A DNA stretch of 64,000 nucleotides from an uncultured Lachnospiraceae bacterium. GTDB taxonomy: Bacteria; Bacillota; Clostridia; Lachnospirales; Lachnospiraceae. A model generated the notes under the pieces. The model had not been told where the DNA came from, searched no databases, and saw only the letters and a list, made by a program, of their open reading frames with translations. Made by a program: the position numbers and the translations under genes. Below, piece after piece: positions 24,952 to 34,634 of this stretch; positions within the stretch are counted from its first letter, which is position 1, and the number at the start of each line of letters is the position of its first letter. The stretch spans positions 39,261-103,260 of the forward strand of contig CANQMR010000007.1 in the NCBI GenBank assembly GCA_947625015.1, in the 5' to 3' direction.

Positions 24952-25572
24952 ATGGAAATATATATTGTACGGCATGGGGAGACTGTATGGAATGCCGCAA
25001 AGCTGTTACAGGGAAGTACGGACATTGAATTAAATGAATATGGAAGAGCGTTAGCAGGGGAGACGGGAGCTAATCTGGAAGAAGTACATTTTGACTGCAT
25101 ATACAGTTCTCCCTTAATCCGCGCCTACGAGACAGCCTGTTTAATCCGGGGGCACAGAAACATTCCGATTATCCGGGATGACCGGCTGCGGGAGCTTTCC
25201 TTTGGCGTGTACGAGGGGGAGAATTTTTCTGAGCTTTTGAAAAAGGAAGAAGATCCGTTCCACTATTTCTTTAAGGAGCCGGACCGGTACCGTCCTCCGG
25301 AAAACGGAGAGACCTTAGAGCATATCTGCGAAAGGGCGGCAGAGTTTATGCGGGAAGTAATAGAGCCGAAAAAAGAGCAGTGGGAGCGGGTAATGATTGT
25401 GGCCCATGGCGCGATGAACAAGGCGTTGATGTGCCATGTGAAACAGCATGGCATCGAGGCGTACTGGACCGGAGGATTACAGAAGAATTGTAATGTGATT
25501 ATTGTAAGCCTGGATCAATCCGGCTACCATGTCATAGATGAGACCAGAATTTTTTATCAAGAAGGGGCCTGA
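24952..25572 (+). CDS. Histidine phosphatase family protein
   Basis: A 206-residue phosphoglycerate-mutase-superfamily phosphatase. The catalytic His is in 'IYIVRHGETVWN', the phosphate-binding Arg is in 'SSPLIRAYETA', and the second His is in 'MIVAHGAMNKAL'. Family members include alpha-ribazole phosphatase (CobC) and broad phosphatases. No cobamide genes lie nearby, so the substrate is left open. It follows ung by nine bases and ends within a terminator stem. Confidence 0.88.
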   Translation: MEIYIVRHGETVWNAAKLLQGSTDIELNEYGRALAGETGANLEEVHFDCIYSSPLIRAYETACLIRGHRNIPIIRDDRLRELSFGVYEGENFSELLKKEEDPFHYFFKEPDRYRPPENGETLEHICERAAEFMREVIEPKKEQWERVMIVAHGAMNKALMCHVKQHGIEAYWTGGLQKNCNVIIVSLDQSGYHVIDETRIFYQEGA

Positions 25573-25587
25573 GTAACCGGCCCCTTC
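25561..25587. terminator. Shared terminator between converging genes
   Basis: GAAGGGGCC (25561-25569) pairs with GGCCCCTTC (25579-25587). The stem includes the last codons and brackets the stop of the histidine phosphatase gene. It also lies eight bases beyond potD on the opposite strand. Confidence 0.7.
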
Positions 25588-25594
25588 TTGCTGT

Positions 25595-26665
25595 CTATTC
25601 AGATTTTACCTCCTTCCAGAGCTCGTTATAGACGGCTTCCTCCTCGTCCCCTAAGTATTGGAAGGTTTCCAGATTGGAATATTTGCTTAAATCCGGAAAA
25701 GCGATTTCACTGTTCCTGATTTCCTCGTCTTCGATGAGCTTCCGCCCCTCCTCATTGGGGATGGAGTAGGTGATATAATCAAAATTCATGGCCGCAATTT
25801 CCGGGCGGCAGAGAAAATCAATAAATTTCTCCGCATTTTCCTTGTTGGGCGCATTTTTTAAAATACACCAGGAATCAATCCACACATTGGTACCCTCCTT
25901 GGGGATGACATATTCCAAATCCGGGTTTTCCCGCTGGCAGAAGATGGCCTCGCCGGAATAAATGACGCCGATGGCCGCTTCATTCTGAATCATTTTATCC
26001 CTGACCTGGTCGATTACATAGGCCTGGGTTAAAGGCTTCTGCTCAATCAGCGCGTCCCTTGCCTCCTCCAACTCTTTTTTGTCGGTGGTGTTCATGGAAT
26101 AGCCCAGCTTTTTTAAGGCCACCATAAAGGCGTCCCGTACAGAGTCCTGCATCAGAATGTTGTCCGCATATTTTTCGTCCCAGAGCACATTCCAGGAGTC
26201 GATGGGTTCGTCAACCATGGATTTGTTGTATAAAATGCCGACGGTGCCAAAGAGATAGGGTACGCTGTACTTATTTTCCGGGTCAAATTCCCGGGACTGC
26301 TTCATATATTCTTCCCCAATATATTTGAGATTGGGAATGTTGTCAAAATTAATCTCTGCCAAAAGATCATTTTCAATCATTTTCTGTATCATATAATCAG
26401 AGGGACACACCATGTCGTACTGGGCTGCGCCGGCCTCTACCTTCGGATACATAATCTCGTTGGTCTCGTACTCATCATAGATGACCTTAATGCCGGTTTC
26501 CTCCTCGAATAGCTCAATCACCTCCGGGTCCATATATTCTCCCCAGTTGTAGACAATGACCTGGCCGTTTTCACCGGCGGCCTCCCCGTTGCCGCAGCCG
26601 GTAAGCGCGCTTGCGGTTAAAATGAAAGTAATCAGATACACAGTTATTTTTTTCATGGTTTTCAT
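25595..26665 (-). CDS. potD: Spermidine/putrescine-binding lipoprotein
   Basis: A 356-residue extracellular solute-binding protein. It has a signal peptide ending in the lipobox 'LTGC', so it is anchored as a lipoprotein. Then comes 'VIVYNWGEYMDPEVIELFEEE', the PotD/PotF polyamine-binding opening, and later 'PNKENAEKFIDFLCRPE'. The start at 26665 is chosen because a TCAGGAGGGAA Shine-Dalgarno lies upstream; the frame stays open to 26698. It is the last gene of the operon and delivers polyamine to PotBC. Confidence 0.94.
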   Translation of the reverse strand: MKTMKKITVYLITFILTASALTGCGNGEAAGENGQVIVYNWGEYMDPEVIELFEEETGIKVIYDEYETNEIMYPKVEAGAAQYDMVCPSDYMIQKMIENDLLAEINFDNIPNLKYIGEEYMKQSREFDPENKYSVPYLFGTVGILYNKSMVDEPIDSWNVLWDEKYADNILMQDSVRDAFMVALKKLGYSMNTTDKKELEEARDALIEQKPLTQAYVIDQVRDKMIQNEAAIGVIYSGEAIFCQRENPDLEYVIPKEGTNVWIDSWCILKNAPNKENAEKFIDFLCRPEIAAMNFDYITYSIPNEEGRKLIEDEEIRNSEIAFPDLSKYSNLETFQYLGDEEEAVYNELWKEVKSE

Positions 26666-26719
26666 AAAGGTTCCCTCCTGATTTATTCCCACAGGCAACA
26701 GATTGCCTGCGGCATCGCA

Positions 26720-27523
26720 TCATCTGCGCGAAAAGCGTTTTGTCTTTGCCTGCTCCCTGCGCTCCTTTGCCGGAGCCAGATTGACGATGAGAAGCAGGAC
26801 GAACACAGTCACAAAAATGATAGTGGAAAGCGCATACATTTCCGGCTTGATTCCCTTCCGGACCTCCGCATAGATTTTGGTGGAAAGGGTATCTACCCCC
26901 GCGCCCTTCGTAAAATGGGTGATGACAAAATCATCTAAGGACATGGTAAAGGACATCAAAAAGCCTGCCAGCACGCCGGGCATAATATCCGGCAGGGTTA
27001 TCTTAAAAAAGGCGTATACCGGCGAGGCCCCCAGATCCAAAGCGGCTTCATAGGTGTTTGGGTTTAGCTGCCGGAACCGGGGCATTACATTTAAGATGAC
27101 ATAGGGTATATTAAATGTAATGTGGGCCAGCAGGATAGTCTCCCTGCCAAAGCGCATGCCAAAGCTGATAAACAAAAGCATTAAGGAGATACCGGTAACG
27201 ATATCCGCATTCAACATGGGAATATTGTTGACTGCCAAAAACAGGTTCCTTGCCTTTGCCTTCATATTGGAAAGGGCAATGCAGGTTAAGGTTCCGATTA
27301 TGGTTGCCGCAAGGGAGGATACCAGCGCAATGAACAGGGTATTGGAAAGGGCTTCCATAATGGACTGGTTGTCAAAGAGGGCCAGATACCATTTTGCGGA
27401 AAAACCGCCCCATTTTGCCCTTGTCCGGCTCTTGTTAAAGGACAGGATAATCAGGGTGACAATGGGCGCATAGAGGAACAAAAATATAATTGCCAGATAG
27501 AACCGTTCTAAAAACCGTTTCAT
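26720..27523 (-). CDS. potC: Spermidine/putrescine ABC permease PotC
   Basis: A 267-residue permease with six predicted membrane helices. The EAA loop 'EAALDLGASPVYAFFKITLPDIMPGVL' is evident as a block, and 'SLDDFVITHF' is a PotC/PotI signature. The start overlaps potB by four bases. It forms the channel with PotB. Confidence 0.94.
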   Translation of the reverse strand: MKRFLERFYLAIIFLFLYAPIVTLIILSFNKSRTRAKWGGFSAKWYLALFDNQSIMEALSNTLFIALVSSLAATIIGTLTCIALSNMKAKARNLFLAVNNIPMLNADIVTGISLMLLFISFGMRFGRETILLAHITFNIPYVILNVMPRFRQLNPNTYEAALDLGASPVYAFFKITLPDIMPGVLAGFLMSFTMSLDDFVITHFTKGAGVDTLSTKIYAEVRKGIKPEMYALSTIIFVTVFVLLLIVNLAPAKERREQAKTKRFSRR

Positions 27524-28344
27524 CCCATCATACCTCCTTCCCCGTTCCGGTCAAAGACCGCAGATAAGACCATGTTGAGTATGATAAAGAGCATCAGGAT
27601 CAGGGAAAGCCCGCTTCCCAAATGCCAGTTGTTGGTCTGGGTAAATTCCTGTTCAATGACATTTCCGATTAACAGGATTTTGCTTCCGCCTAACAGGTTG
27701 GAGATGACGAAGGTGGTCAGGGCGGGAATGAACACCATGGTAATGCCGCTGATTACGCCGGGCAGCGTCAGCGGGAAGATAACCTTGATAAAGGTCTGCA
27801 CGCTGTTTGCCCCTAAATCCCTGGCCGCATGGATCACGTCTTTGTCGAGCTTAATTAAAGCGTTATAGATAGGAAGGACCATAAAGGGCAGAAAATTATA
27901 TACCATGCCAAGGATAATAGCCTGTGGGGTGTTGATGATATTTAAGGCAGGCAGATGAAGGAACCTTAAAATGGAATTGATAACGCCGGTCTTTTCCAAC
28001 AAGGTCTGCCAGGCCAGTGTCCTCAGCAGGAAATTCATCCACATCGGCAGGATAAAAATCAGCACAATCAAGGCGGACTGGTTCGCCCCAAGTTTTGACA
28101 AAATCATGGCAAGGGGGTAGGCCAGCACCAGACAGATGGCTGTGGAGACGGCGGATAAAAGGATTGCCAGCCCCAAAGCCTTTATGTGTTCCAGCTGGGT
28201 AATCGCGGTAAAGTTATCAAGGGTAAACTGCCCGGTTTTGGTGGTCAGTCCGTAATAAAAAATCATAACTAACGGAACCAGGATAAAGAGGGCGGACCAG
28301 AAAGCGAAGGGCAGCGCCAGCAAACGGCTTTGTCTATTCTTCAA
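27520..28344 (-). CDS. potB: Spermidine/putrescine ABC permease PotB
   Basis: A 274-residue permease with six membrane helices and the block '[20 protein letters not shown]'. '[15 protein letters not shown]' in the middle is typical of PotB/PotH. It overlaps potA by 11 bp and potC by four, a tightly coupled operon. Confidence 0.94.
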   Translation of the reverse strand: MKNRQSRLLALPFAFWSALFILVPLVMIFYYGLTTKTGQFTLDNFTAITQLEHIKALGLAILLSAVSTAICLVLAYPLAMILSKLGANQSALIVLIFILPMWMNFLLRTLAWQTLLEKTGVINSILRFLHLPALNIINTPQAIILGMVYNFLPFMVLPIYNALIKLDKDVIHAARDLGANSVQTFIKVIFPLTLPGVISGITMVFIPALTTFVISNLLGGSKILLIGNVIEQEFTQTNNWHLGSGLSLILMLFIILNMVLSAVFDRNGEGGMMG

Positions 28345-29407
28345 TATAGGCCACCTCCTCGTCTTCCGATTCCGGCTTGTGCATAATCTGGATGTTGAAG
28401 GGATCTACAAAAATGCCTACCGGTTCTCCTACCGGGTGCATAACGGTGGAGTGGACCAGCCATTCAAATCCGCCGGCCATAACTTCCATTTCATAGTGAA
28501 CGCCTTTGAAGATGACATGCGTAACCTGCCCGGAAATAATGCCCTCCTCTGGTTTACATAATACTACATCTTCAGGGCGGATTACTACATCTACGGGCAC
28601 ATGGCTTCCAAAGCCCTCGTCCACACAGGGCCACTTGGCGTCGAAAAAGGAAACCAAACGGTCTTCAAGCATAACCGCATCAATCAGGTTGCTGTCGCCG
28701 ATAAAATCCGCCACAAAGGCATTCTGCGGCTCGTTGTATATATCCTCCGGCGTGCCCACCTGCTGGATGTACCCCTGATTCATCACCACAATCGTATCGC
28801 TCATGGTAAGGGCTTCCTCCTGGTCGTGGGTGACATAGACAAAGGTAATGCCAAGCTCATTTTTCAGGCGGATCAGTTCGTACTGCATATCCTGACGGAG
28901 TTTTAAATCCAGCGCCCCTAAGGGTTCGTCCAACAAAAGGATTTTCGGTTCGTTGACAATGGCCCTGGCAATGGCAATCCGCTGCTGCTGGCCGCCGCTG
29001 AGGGAGTCCGGCATACGGTTTTCATAGCCGTCTAAGTTGACCAGTTTGAGGGCATATTTAATCTTATCGTCAATATAGGACTTGCTCTTTCCCTTGAGTT
29101 TAAGGCCAAAGGCAATATTTTCTGCGATGGTCATGTGGGTAAAAAGGGCGTACTTTTGAAATACGGTATTTAACTGCCGCTGGTTAGGGGGAAGCTGGGT
29201 AATGTCGTCTCCGTCAAAGAGAATCTTCCCGGAGTCCGGCTGCTCAAAGCCGCCGATTAACCGCAGGGTAGTGGTCTTGCCGCACCCGGAGGGGCCAAGC
29301 AGGGTGAGAAACTCATTTTCCCGGATATACAGATTTAAGTCGTCTAATACAACCAGATTATCATAAGATTTTGTGATATTGACCAAATCAATTAATTTAT
29401 TGGACAT
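28334..29407 (-). CDS. potA: Spermidine/putrescine ABC ATPase PotA
   Basis: A 357-residue ATPase. Motifs: Walker A '[12 protein letters not shown]', signature '[14 protein letters not shown]', Walker B '[11 protein letters not shown]' and H-loop 'VTHDQEEA'. A C-terminal TOBE domain from about residue 275 starts near '[11 protein letters not shown]'. It energises PotBC. The gene follows the cupin regulator by 55 bp in the same direction. Confidence 0.96.
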   Translation of the reverse strand: MSNKLIDLVNITKSYDNLVVLDDLNLYIRENEFLTLLGPSGCGKTTTLRLIGGFEQPDSGKILFDGDDITQLPPNQRQLNTVFQKYALFTHMTIAENIAFGLKLKGKSKSYIDDKIKYALKLVNLDGYENRMPDSLSGGQQQRIAIARAIVNEPKILLLDEPLGALDLKLRQDMQYELIRLKNELGITFVYVTHDQEEALTMSDTIVVMNQGYIQQVGTPEDIYNEPQNAFVADFIGDSNLIDAVMLEDRLVSFFDAKWPCVDEGFGSHVPVDVVIRPEDVVLCKPEEGIISGQVTHVIFKGVHYEMEVMAGGFEWLVHSTVMHPVGEPVGIFVDPFNIQIMHKPESEDEEVAYIEE

Positions 29408-29462
29408 GGGCCTTCCTCCTAACCAGTAATCATTTGCTGCATAATGCGCCGGTCTGTCAAAA

Positions 29463-29999
29463 TCAGAAGCTCGGGGGACTGGAAACCCAGATTAAAACGG
29501 CGCCGCTTTTCCCAGCTTCGATATAGTGTCTGCCGGAGGGAGTAAAGTAAAAGGATTCTCCCTGTCTGGCAGGATAGTTTTTGTTGCCGTTGTGGATGAT
29601 GATGCTTCCCTTTAAGACATATCCGAATTCCTCGCCCTCATGGGGGAGGTCCGGGTAAGTGGAGCCGTTGGGCCTTAGGGACAGCCGGATCGGTTCCATC
29701 TCATTTTTCTGGGCGTTGGGAATAATCCACTCGATTTTATTGCCTAATGCATCGTCAACCTTTTCAAAATAATCCTCGTCCTTCCACACAATCTGTTCGT
29801 CCTCCTCATCATTAAAGAAGTCCTTTAGGTTTGTGCCAAGACACTGGAGAATATCCATCAATGTGGCAATGGAGGGGGAGGTTAAGTTGCGTTCCACCTG
29901 GGAGATAAATCCCTTGGAAAGTTCGGCCCGGTCCGCTAATTCCTCCTGGGTAAGCCCCTTTGCCACACGCAGGGTTTTTAACTTGTAACCAATGTTCAT
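29463..29999 (-). CDS. XRE-cupin transcriptional regulator of the pot operon
   Basis: A 178-residue regulator. An N-terminal helix-turn-helix (about residues 5-60; '[19 protein letters not shown]') is joined to a C-terminal cupin domain (about 105-175; '[15 protein letters not shown]' and '[13 protein letters not shown]'). This architecture is common in polyamine-responsive regulators such as PuuR, and it is the first gene before potABCD. The start is at 29999; an open frame extends to 30068 without a Shine-Dalgarno. It probably autoregulates the operon in response to polyamines (inference). Confidence 0.88.
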   Translation of the reverse strand: MNIGYKLKTLRVAKGLTQEELADRAELSKGFISQVERNLTSPSIATLMDILQCLGTNLKDFFNDEEDEQIVWKDEDYFEKVDDALGNKIEWIIPNAQKNEMEPIRLSLRPNGSTYPDLPHEGEEFGYVLKGSIIIHNGNKNYPARQGESFYFTPSGRHYIEAGKSGAVLIWVSSPPSF

Positions 30000-30017
30000 A
30001 CAATACCAACCTTTGCT

Positions 30018-30046
30018 ATAATAAACTTGAAGTTTACTTTTACTAA
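30018..30046 (-). promoter_or_regulatory. Promoter/operator of the pot operon
   Basis: Reverse strand: a weak -35 TTAGTA (30041-30046), 17 bp and -10 TATTAT (30018-30023). Short repeated half-sites (GTTTA and GTAAAC) overlap it, a plausible operator for the cupin regulator. Confidence 0.4.
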
Positions 30047-30158
30047 ACATATACAAGCTATTATACATATTCCTATTGCGAAGTCAATAGGATATTTCGA
30101 TTTTTTGCGTGTGCGTGCTAAAATTTACTGTTTGCGGTCCGGAAAGGGCTATATTATA

Positions 30159-30297
30159 CCGGAAAGGCTATGGAAAACCACATGCAGCCACGCTTTCGCT
30201 CTGTTGAAAACGCAACGGTACTAAATTCGCGCTCCGCACTCATTAAGTACCGGCGTTTTCAAAGGGGCTGCTGTCGGTTTTCCATAGCCCTTTCCGG
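30159..30297. repeat. Palindromic repeat, family member 2
   Basis: A 139-bp imperfect palindrome. The outer arms CCGGAAAGGCTATGGAAAACC (30159-30179) and its near complement (ending 30297) pair, and the inner arms GTTGAAAACGC and GCGTTTTCAA pair. The central right-arm block 'GTACCGGCGTTTTCAAA' is identical to that of the element at 19867-20328, whereas the outer arms differ. It fills part of the 480-bp gap between the pot regulator and the next gene. The remainder of that gap (30298-30483) shows only a -10-like TATAAT at 30388-30393. Confidence 0.8.
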
Positions 30298-30483
30298 TGC
30301 ATAAGCGGTTTCAGGCGCAGATTAGATAGTGGAACTTCTATAGTTTCTGCCCTATATTTTATAGTAGTACATGGAGAATGGAAATGGTATAATAGATAAA
30401 TCAGGAGTGTAGGCACAGTATGTCAGGGATTTGAAGAAAGCCTTGCTGTAAACGTATCATGGCAAGATAAGAAAGGACAAGTT

Positions 30484-31089
30484 ATGAAAATTGCTGTATT
30501 TTCCGATGTTCATGGAAACCTTAGTGCATTAAAAGCAGTACTTGAACAGATCAGCGAAAAGAATGTAGATTTAATAGTGTTTTTGGGAGATATTTTTCAA
30601 CGCGGAAATGAGGAAATAGAGTGTCTGGAACTACTAAAAGACAATGCAATCATCTGTCTAAAAGGGAATTGCGAACTTTATATGGAACATGGAGTTGATA
30701 TTGATCCAGATGTGGAATATTTGCGGGATTATTATGATGAAATGAGAAAAAAACTTACAGATGAGCAAAAACAGTTCATCAAGCAAATGCCGTTGTTCTA
30801 TGAAAAAGAATGTCATGGACATAAAATATGTTTTTCGCATTTTTTGTTTTCAGATATTAGTTCTTCATATCCGTTTTTACAACTTTCAGACTTGAAAAAT
30901 GGTATGTTTGATAGGGTATGTAATAGTGAAGATGTAATAAAATATGACCTTGTTGTAATAGGTCATTCTCATCAAAATTTTGTGAAAGGAAATGTAGTTT
31001 CTATTTCAGCTTTAGGATTAGAGGGAGCTTCGTATCTTTTGATTGAAGATAACGAAGACATTGTTTGTTTTGAGCATATTAATATTTGA
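30484..31089 (+). CDS. Metallophosphoesterase (YfcE/MJ0936-like)
   Basis: A 201-residue calcineurin-fold phosphoesterase. Metal-binding motifs are in order: 'FSDVHGN', 'FLGDIFQRG', 'LKGNCE' and 'VIGHSHQN'. These bind two metals and hydrolyse phosphodiesters. The gene is notably more AT-rich than its neighbours, which suggests acquisition by transfer. It is monocistronic. Confidence 0.87.
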   Translation: MKIAVFSDVHGNLSALKAVLEQISEKNVDLIVFLGDIFQRGNEEIECLELLKDNAIICLKGNCELYMEHGVDIDPDVEYLRDYYDEMRKKLTDEQKQFIKQMPLFYEKECHGHKICFSHFLFSDISSSYPFLQLSDLKNGMFDRVCNSEDVIKYDLVVIGHSHQNFVKGNVVSISALGLEGASYLLIEDNEDIVCFEHINI

Positions 31090-31121
31090 TCTTTTAGAAA
31101 ACTCCCATTTAGAGGTGCAGT

Positions 31122-31351
31122 ATGACTTATGAAAAGGCAAATTTAGATGATATAAAAGATTTTTTCAAATTATACAATAATCTTTTTTCCAACGGTAAAC
31201 ATACTGTTTGTTAGTATGATGGTTATATAATAAAGTTGTACTGCAGAAAGTGATGTGTTATACTGTCAGTACAACAGAATTAGCTAAGCATTTAATTAAA
31301 GCGTTGAGGATTTCAACTGGTGAATCCATACTATTTTTGTGGCACCTATAA
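31122..31351 (+). pseudogene. Decayed stretch with two short reading-frame remnants
   Basis: The 340-bp interval between the phosphoesterase and the histidine kinase contains a 30-codon frame (31122-31214, with a plausible AGAGGTG site) and a 32-codon frame (31253-31351). Both are AT-rich like the phosphoesterase. They read like debris of small transferred genes. I cannot name the parents. No transposase remains. Confidence 0.35.
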
Positions 31352-31425
31352 GGGAAAAATAATGAAATCTTATGGAGTCAGATATATCAGTATATAGAAG
31401 AACATGGAGAGAAGAAGTTGGTATT

Positions 31426-33831
31426 ATGGGGATTTTAAACGCAGATGTTTTTGACAAACTGGTTCACAGCTCCACCATTTCCAAGGGAATTGAGCGTACC
31501 ATGGATATGATGATAAAGGAGCTTGGAATCGACAGCATGTATGTCATTCATTATGAAGAGGACATCATGGAGCCGGAGCTTGCCTATGACTATGAAGTTA
31601 GGGAGGACAGGCCGGTTGGCATTGAGGAGTACATTGATTTTATGGAGGAGCAGTATCATTTTGACCGGAAAGAGCTTTATGTGGCGAGAGCTACTACGGT
31701 ACTGCCCCCGGCTGAAAAGGCGTTTTATGAGCGTATGGGGTATGGCGCAGTGGCGGAGTATCAGATGCGCAACCATGGCAAGGTGGCCGGTTATATCATC
31801 ATGGGCTGGCAGGGCATTAAAGAGCTGACGGATGACGAGGAGAGAGAGCTTTATGTCCTGTTAAAATGCATGAATGAGATGCTTTTGAAGCAGTTTTACA
31901 AGGAGTTGGTGGGGGAGAGCAACTGGCGCCTTTTTAAACTGGCGGCCCAGATGACGCAGACGCTTTTGTATATGATTGATGAGGATTACCGGATCCAGTA
32001 TATGAATACCTATGCAAAGGAAGCCTATCCCAATATCCATATCGGGGACTACTGTTACAGGGGATTATGCAATGAGACAAAGCCATGTAAGGACTGTAAG
32101 ATACATACGGTCAAAGAAAATGAGTGCATAGAGGATAATGTGTATATGCCGCATTTAGAGGGAACTTTCCGCATGGCGTTGACAAAGATTAAGATGTTGG
32201 ACGGAAAGTATTCCTATGTGCTTACCATGCAGAGGTTGGAAAATGCCAAACTGTTAAAGCAGAGGGATGTGGTGGGAAGAAAATTCATTGCCGCCATGCA
32301 GAATATATATAAGGATATCATTGTGGTGGAGCTTCGGCGGGATACCTTTTTCAATCTGTTCAAAGCGGACAGGCGGTATTCCTACAGCATGGATTTTGTG
32401 CTGAAATGGCTGTCCAAGCTGCATTTGGACGACAAGCAGAAATTTATAGAATGTTTTGACATCAATTTTTTGCAGGAAGCCTATGCGAACGGAGAGTCGA
32501 TTAAGGAGATTGATTTCCGCTACCGCACCCATGAGGGAACCTATCACTGCATGAACGGGAAAATTATCTTTGAGCAGAATACCAATAAGGAAGTAACCGT
32601 CTATATTTTATTTCAGGATGTGGAGCAGATGCGGAGCGTCCAGATTGAGGAGCAGAGACAGATCCGGGATTCTTTGCTTGCCGCCCGGTCTGCCGCCGAA
32701 TTAAAGGGACAAATATTGGAAAACATTTCCCATGAAATACGTACGCCGATGAGCGGCATTTTAAGCATGTCCAGCGTGGCAAGGCAGATTTATGAGGATA
32801 AGGACCGGCTTTTGGAGTGCCTTTCCAATATTGACGACTATGCGGAACATATGATGAAGGTGATGGACGCCTTATTAGAGGCGGTGAGGGTGGACGAGGA
32901 ATCCATTACCATTACTCCGAGGCCGTTCCGCCTAGAGCGCTTTTTGGAGCGTTTTGACATTGCTGTGCGCAAGAAGATTGAGAAGAAAAATGCAGAGTTT
33001 TCTATTAAGGCGAACTGCCAGTACCAGATGATTATCGGGGATGAAATCCGCCTTCAGCAGGTGTTGTTTTATCTGATGGACAATGTGATTTCCTATACCC
33101 CTGTTTCCGGCGTGATTCGCTTTGAAGTAAAGCAGGTTGCCGCGGACAGTAAGCAGGTCTTTATCCGTTTCACCATTGAAAATACCGGCAATGGAATGAC
33201 GGAGCGCATGAAGGAAGGCTTGTTCGGCTTTTCGGAGGGGCAGCAGATGGATATGGTGGTGGAACAGCATTTTGATCTGTCCTTAGCCGCCAAACTGATT
33301 CAGTTGATGGGCGGGCAGATTGGATTGGTTGCCGATGGCGAGGGAACGAAACTTCATTTTACCCTTCCCTTTGGCTTGCAGGCAGAGGTTAAGGGCAAGC
33401 AGATGAAACAGAGAAAGAATATGGACGCAGACCGGTTTTCCGGCAGACGTATCCTGTTAGCCGAGGACAGCGACATGGCCAATGACGCGATCCGCGCTGT
33501 GTTAGAGGTGGTAGGATTTCAGGTGGATTCAGTGGAAAACGGGCGCAAGGCGGTCATCCAGTTTGTCTCCCAGCCGGCCCATACCTATGATGCGGTGCTG
33601 ATGGATGTACACATGCCCTATATGGACGGACGGGAAGCCACCAAATGTATCCGCATATCCGGCAAGGAGGACGGCGACACCATTCCCATTATCGGTCTTA
33701 TGGCCAACACCTACGAGGGGGACAGGGAGGAATCCCTTAAGGCCGGTATGCAGGAGCACCTCGCAAAGCCTGTGGATGTAGACACCCTGTACCGGGTATT
33801 GGAAAAGGTGATTCCGGACGAAGAGGATTAA
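31426..33831 (+). CDS. Soluble hybrid sensor histidine kinase with receiver domain
   Basis: An 801-residue protein with no membrane helix. It has an N-terminal GAF-like region (about 1-180), a PAS-like region with a Cys cluster 'CYRGLCNETKPCKDCK' (about 195-290), a second PAS-like region (about 300-430), a HisKA dimerisation helix with the phospho-accepting His in 'ENISHEIRTPMSG', an ATPase domain ('DNVISYTP', 'ENTGNGM') and a C-terminal receiver ('LLAEDSDMAND', with phospho-acceptor Asp in 'VLMDVHMPYMDG' and Lys in 'LAKPVD'). The first in-frame ATG is 31372, without a better Shine-Dalgarno, so the start is uncertain by 18 codons. The output is unknown because no separate regulator adjoins it. 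The Cys cluster may bind metal or a cofactor. Confidence 0.88.
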   Translation: MGILNADVFDKLVHSSTISKGIERTMDMMIKELGIDSMYVIHYEEDIMEPELAYDYEVREDRPVGIEEYIDFMEEQYHFDRKELYVARATTVLPPAEKAFYERMGYGAVAEYQMRNHGKVAGYIIMGWQGIKELTDDEERELYVLLKCMNEMLLKQFYKELVGESNWRLFKLAAQMTQTLLYMIDEDYRIQYMNTYAKEAYPNIHIGDYCYRGLCNETKPCKDCKIHTVKENECIEDNVYMPHLEGTFRMALTKIKMLDGKYSYVLTMQRLENAKLLKQRDVVGRKFIAAMQNIYKDIIVVELRRDTFFNLFKADRRYSYSMDFVLKWLSKLHLDDKQKFIECFDINFLQEAYANGESIKEIDFRYRTHEGTYHCMNGKIIFEQNTNKEVTVYILFQDVEQMRSVQIEEQRQIRDSLLAARSAAELKGQILENISHEIRTPMSGILSMSSVARQIYEDKDRLLECLSNIDDYAEHMMKVMDALLEAVRVDEESITITPRPFRLERFLERFDIAVRKKIEKKNAEFSIKANCQYQMIIGDEIRLQQVLFYLMDNVISYTPVSGVIRFEVKQVAADSKQVFIRFTIENTGNGMTERMKEGLFGFSEGQQMDMVVEQHFDLSLAAKLIQLMGGQIGLVADGEGTKLHFTLPFGLQAEVKGKQMKQRKNMDADRFSGRRILLAEDSDMANDAIRAVLEVVGFQVDSVENGRKAVIQFVSQPAHTYDAVLMDVHMPYMDGREATKCIRISGKEDGDTIPIIGLMANTYEGDREESLKAGMQEHLAKPVDVDTLYRVLEKVIPDEED

Positions 33832-33872
33832 CCGGTAGCAAAAAGGATTGAGACAATTACATAGCTAACCCT

Positions 33873-33902
33873 GTCACATTTTGGGAAATTCCTTCATAGT
33901 AT
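33873..33902 (+). promoter_or_regulatory. Candidate sigma-E promoter of cotJABC
   Basis: GTCACATT (33873-33880), 14 bp, CATAGTAT (33895-33902) resembles the mother-cell sigma-E pattern. This fits cotJ operons, which are sigma-E dependent in Bacillus. Confidence 0.55.
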
Positions 33903-33933
33903 GAAGTATAAAAAAGGAATAAGGAGAATTTTT

Positions 33934-34368
33934 GTGGAACCTTATGGTAATATGAACCCCTCCGCAGGAAGGGGATATGGCAAACCCATGAACCAGAACT
34001 GCCGCAATTCCATGAATCCCAATTCCATGAGTCCCAATCTCATGAATCAGAATTCCAGAAATCAGAATTGCAACCGCTGTTCCGGACAGAATGACAGGGT
34101 AAACAACTATAGTGGAAGAAATATGGCCGACAACCAGCGGCGGAGGATGCAGGGCGGTGGCAGAAGCGTAGAGGTTGAATGTGTCTGCAAGATGACGCCG
34201 AACTGCCATCAGAATGATCCCATGGAAAAATTAGGGGATCAGTTTCCGTTAGTGATGGCATATGTTCCATGGCAGCAGTGGGGTGACCTGTATGACGCTG
34301 AATGTGGTCTGATGCAGGGCACCATCTTCAAAGATCTTGATTATGTATTTTGTGGAGAGAGGTGCTGA
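33934..34368 (+). CDS. cotJA: Spore coat protein CotJA, N-terminally extended
   Basis: A 144-residue protein. The C-terminal half ('PLVMAYVPWQQWGDLYDAE' to 'DYVFCG') is the CotJA domain. The N-terminal half is an Asn/Met/Ser-rich repetitive extension with 'MNPNSMSPNLMNQNSRNQN'-like runs, longer than Bacillus CotJA. The start is GTG at 33934 with AAGGAGA six bases upstream; ATG 33901 overlaps the putative sigma-E promoter. It is expected in the spore coat together with CotJB and CotJC. Confidence 0.88.
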   Translation: MEPYGNMNPSAGRGYGKPMNQNCRNSMNPNSMSPNLMNQNSRNQNCNRCSGQNDRVNNYSGRNMADNQRRRMQGGGRSVEVECVCKMTPNCHQNDPMEKLGDQFPLVMAYVPWQQWGDLYDAECGLMQGTIFKDLDYVFCGERC

Positions 34369-34370
34369 TT

Positions 34371-34634
34371 ATGGAAAATATGTGCAAGGAAGAATTAATG
34401 AAGCTGATTCAGACCACTAATTTTGCGCTGATTGAACTGGCGCTTTATCTGGATACCCATCCGGAATGTCCCTGTGGACTGAAGGCGTACCACGATTATC
34501 ATCATACCTTTTTGGAAGCCGTTTCTGTGTATCAGAAACGCTTTGAGCCGCTTACCATATACGGCGTGCACAGTGATGAGTACTGGACCTGGGGCAATGA
34601 ACCCTGGCCATGGCAGAAAGGATGTGATTGTTAA
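34371..34634 (+). CDS. cotJB: Spore coat protein CotJB
   Basis: An 87-residue CotJB-family protein. It has 'LMKLIQTTNFALIELALYLDTHP' (slightly divergent N-terminal helix) and 'WTWGNEPWPWQKGCD', the C-terminal family signature. GAGAGGTG upstream supports ATG 34371. Its TAA overlaps the cotJC ATG (TAATG). Confidence 0.93.
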   Translation: MENMCKEELMKLIQTTNFALIELALYLDTHPECPCGLKAYHDYHHTFLEAVSVYQKRFEPLTIYGVHSDEYWTWGNEPWPWQKGCDC

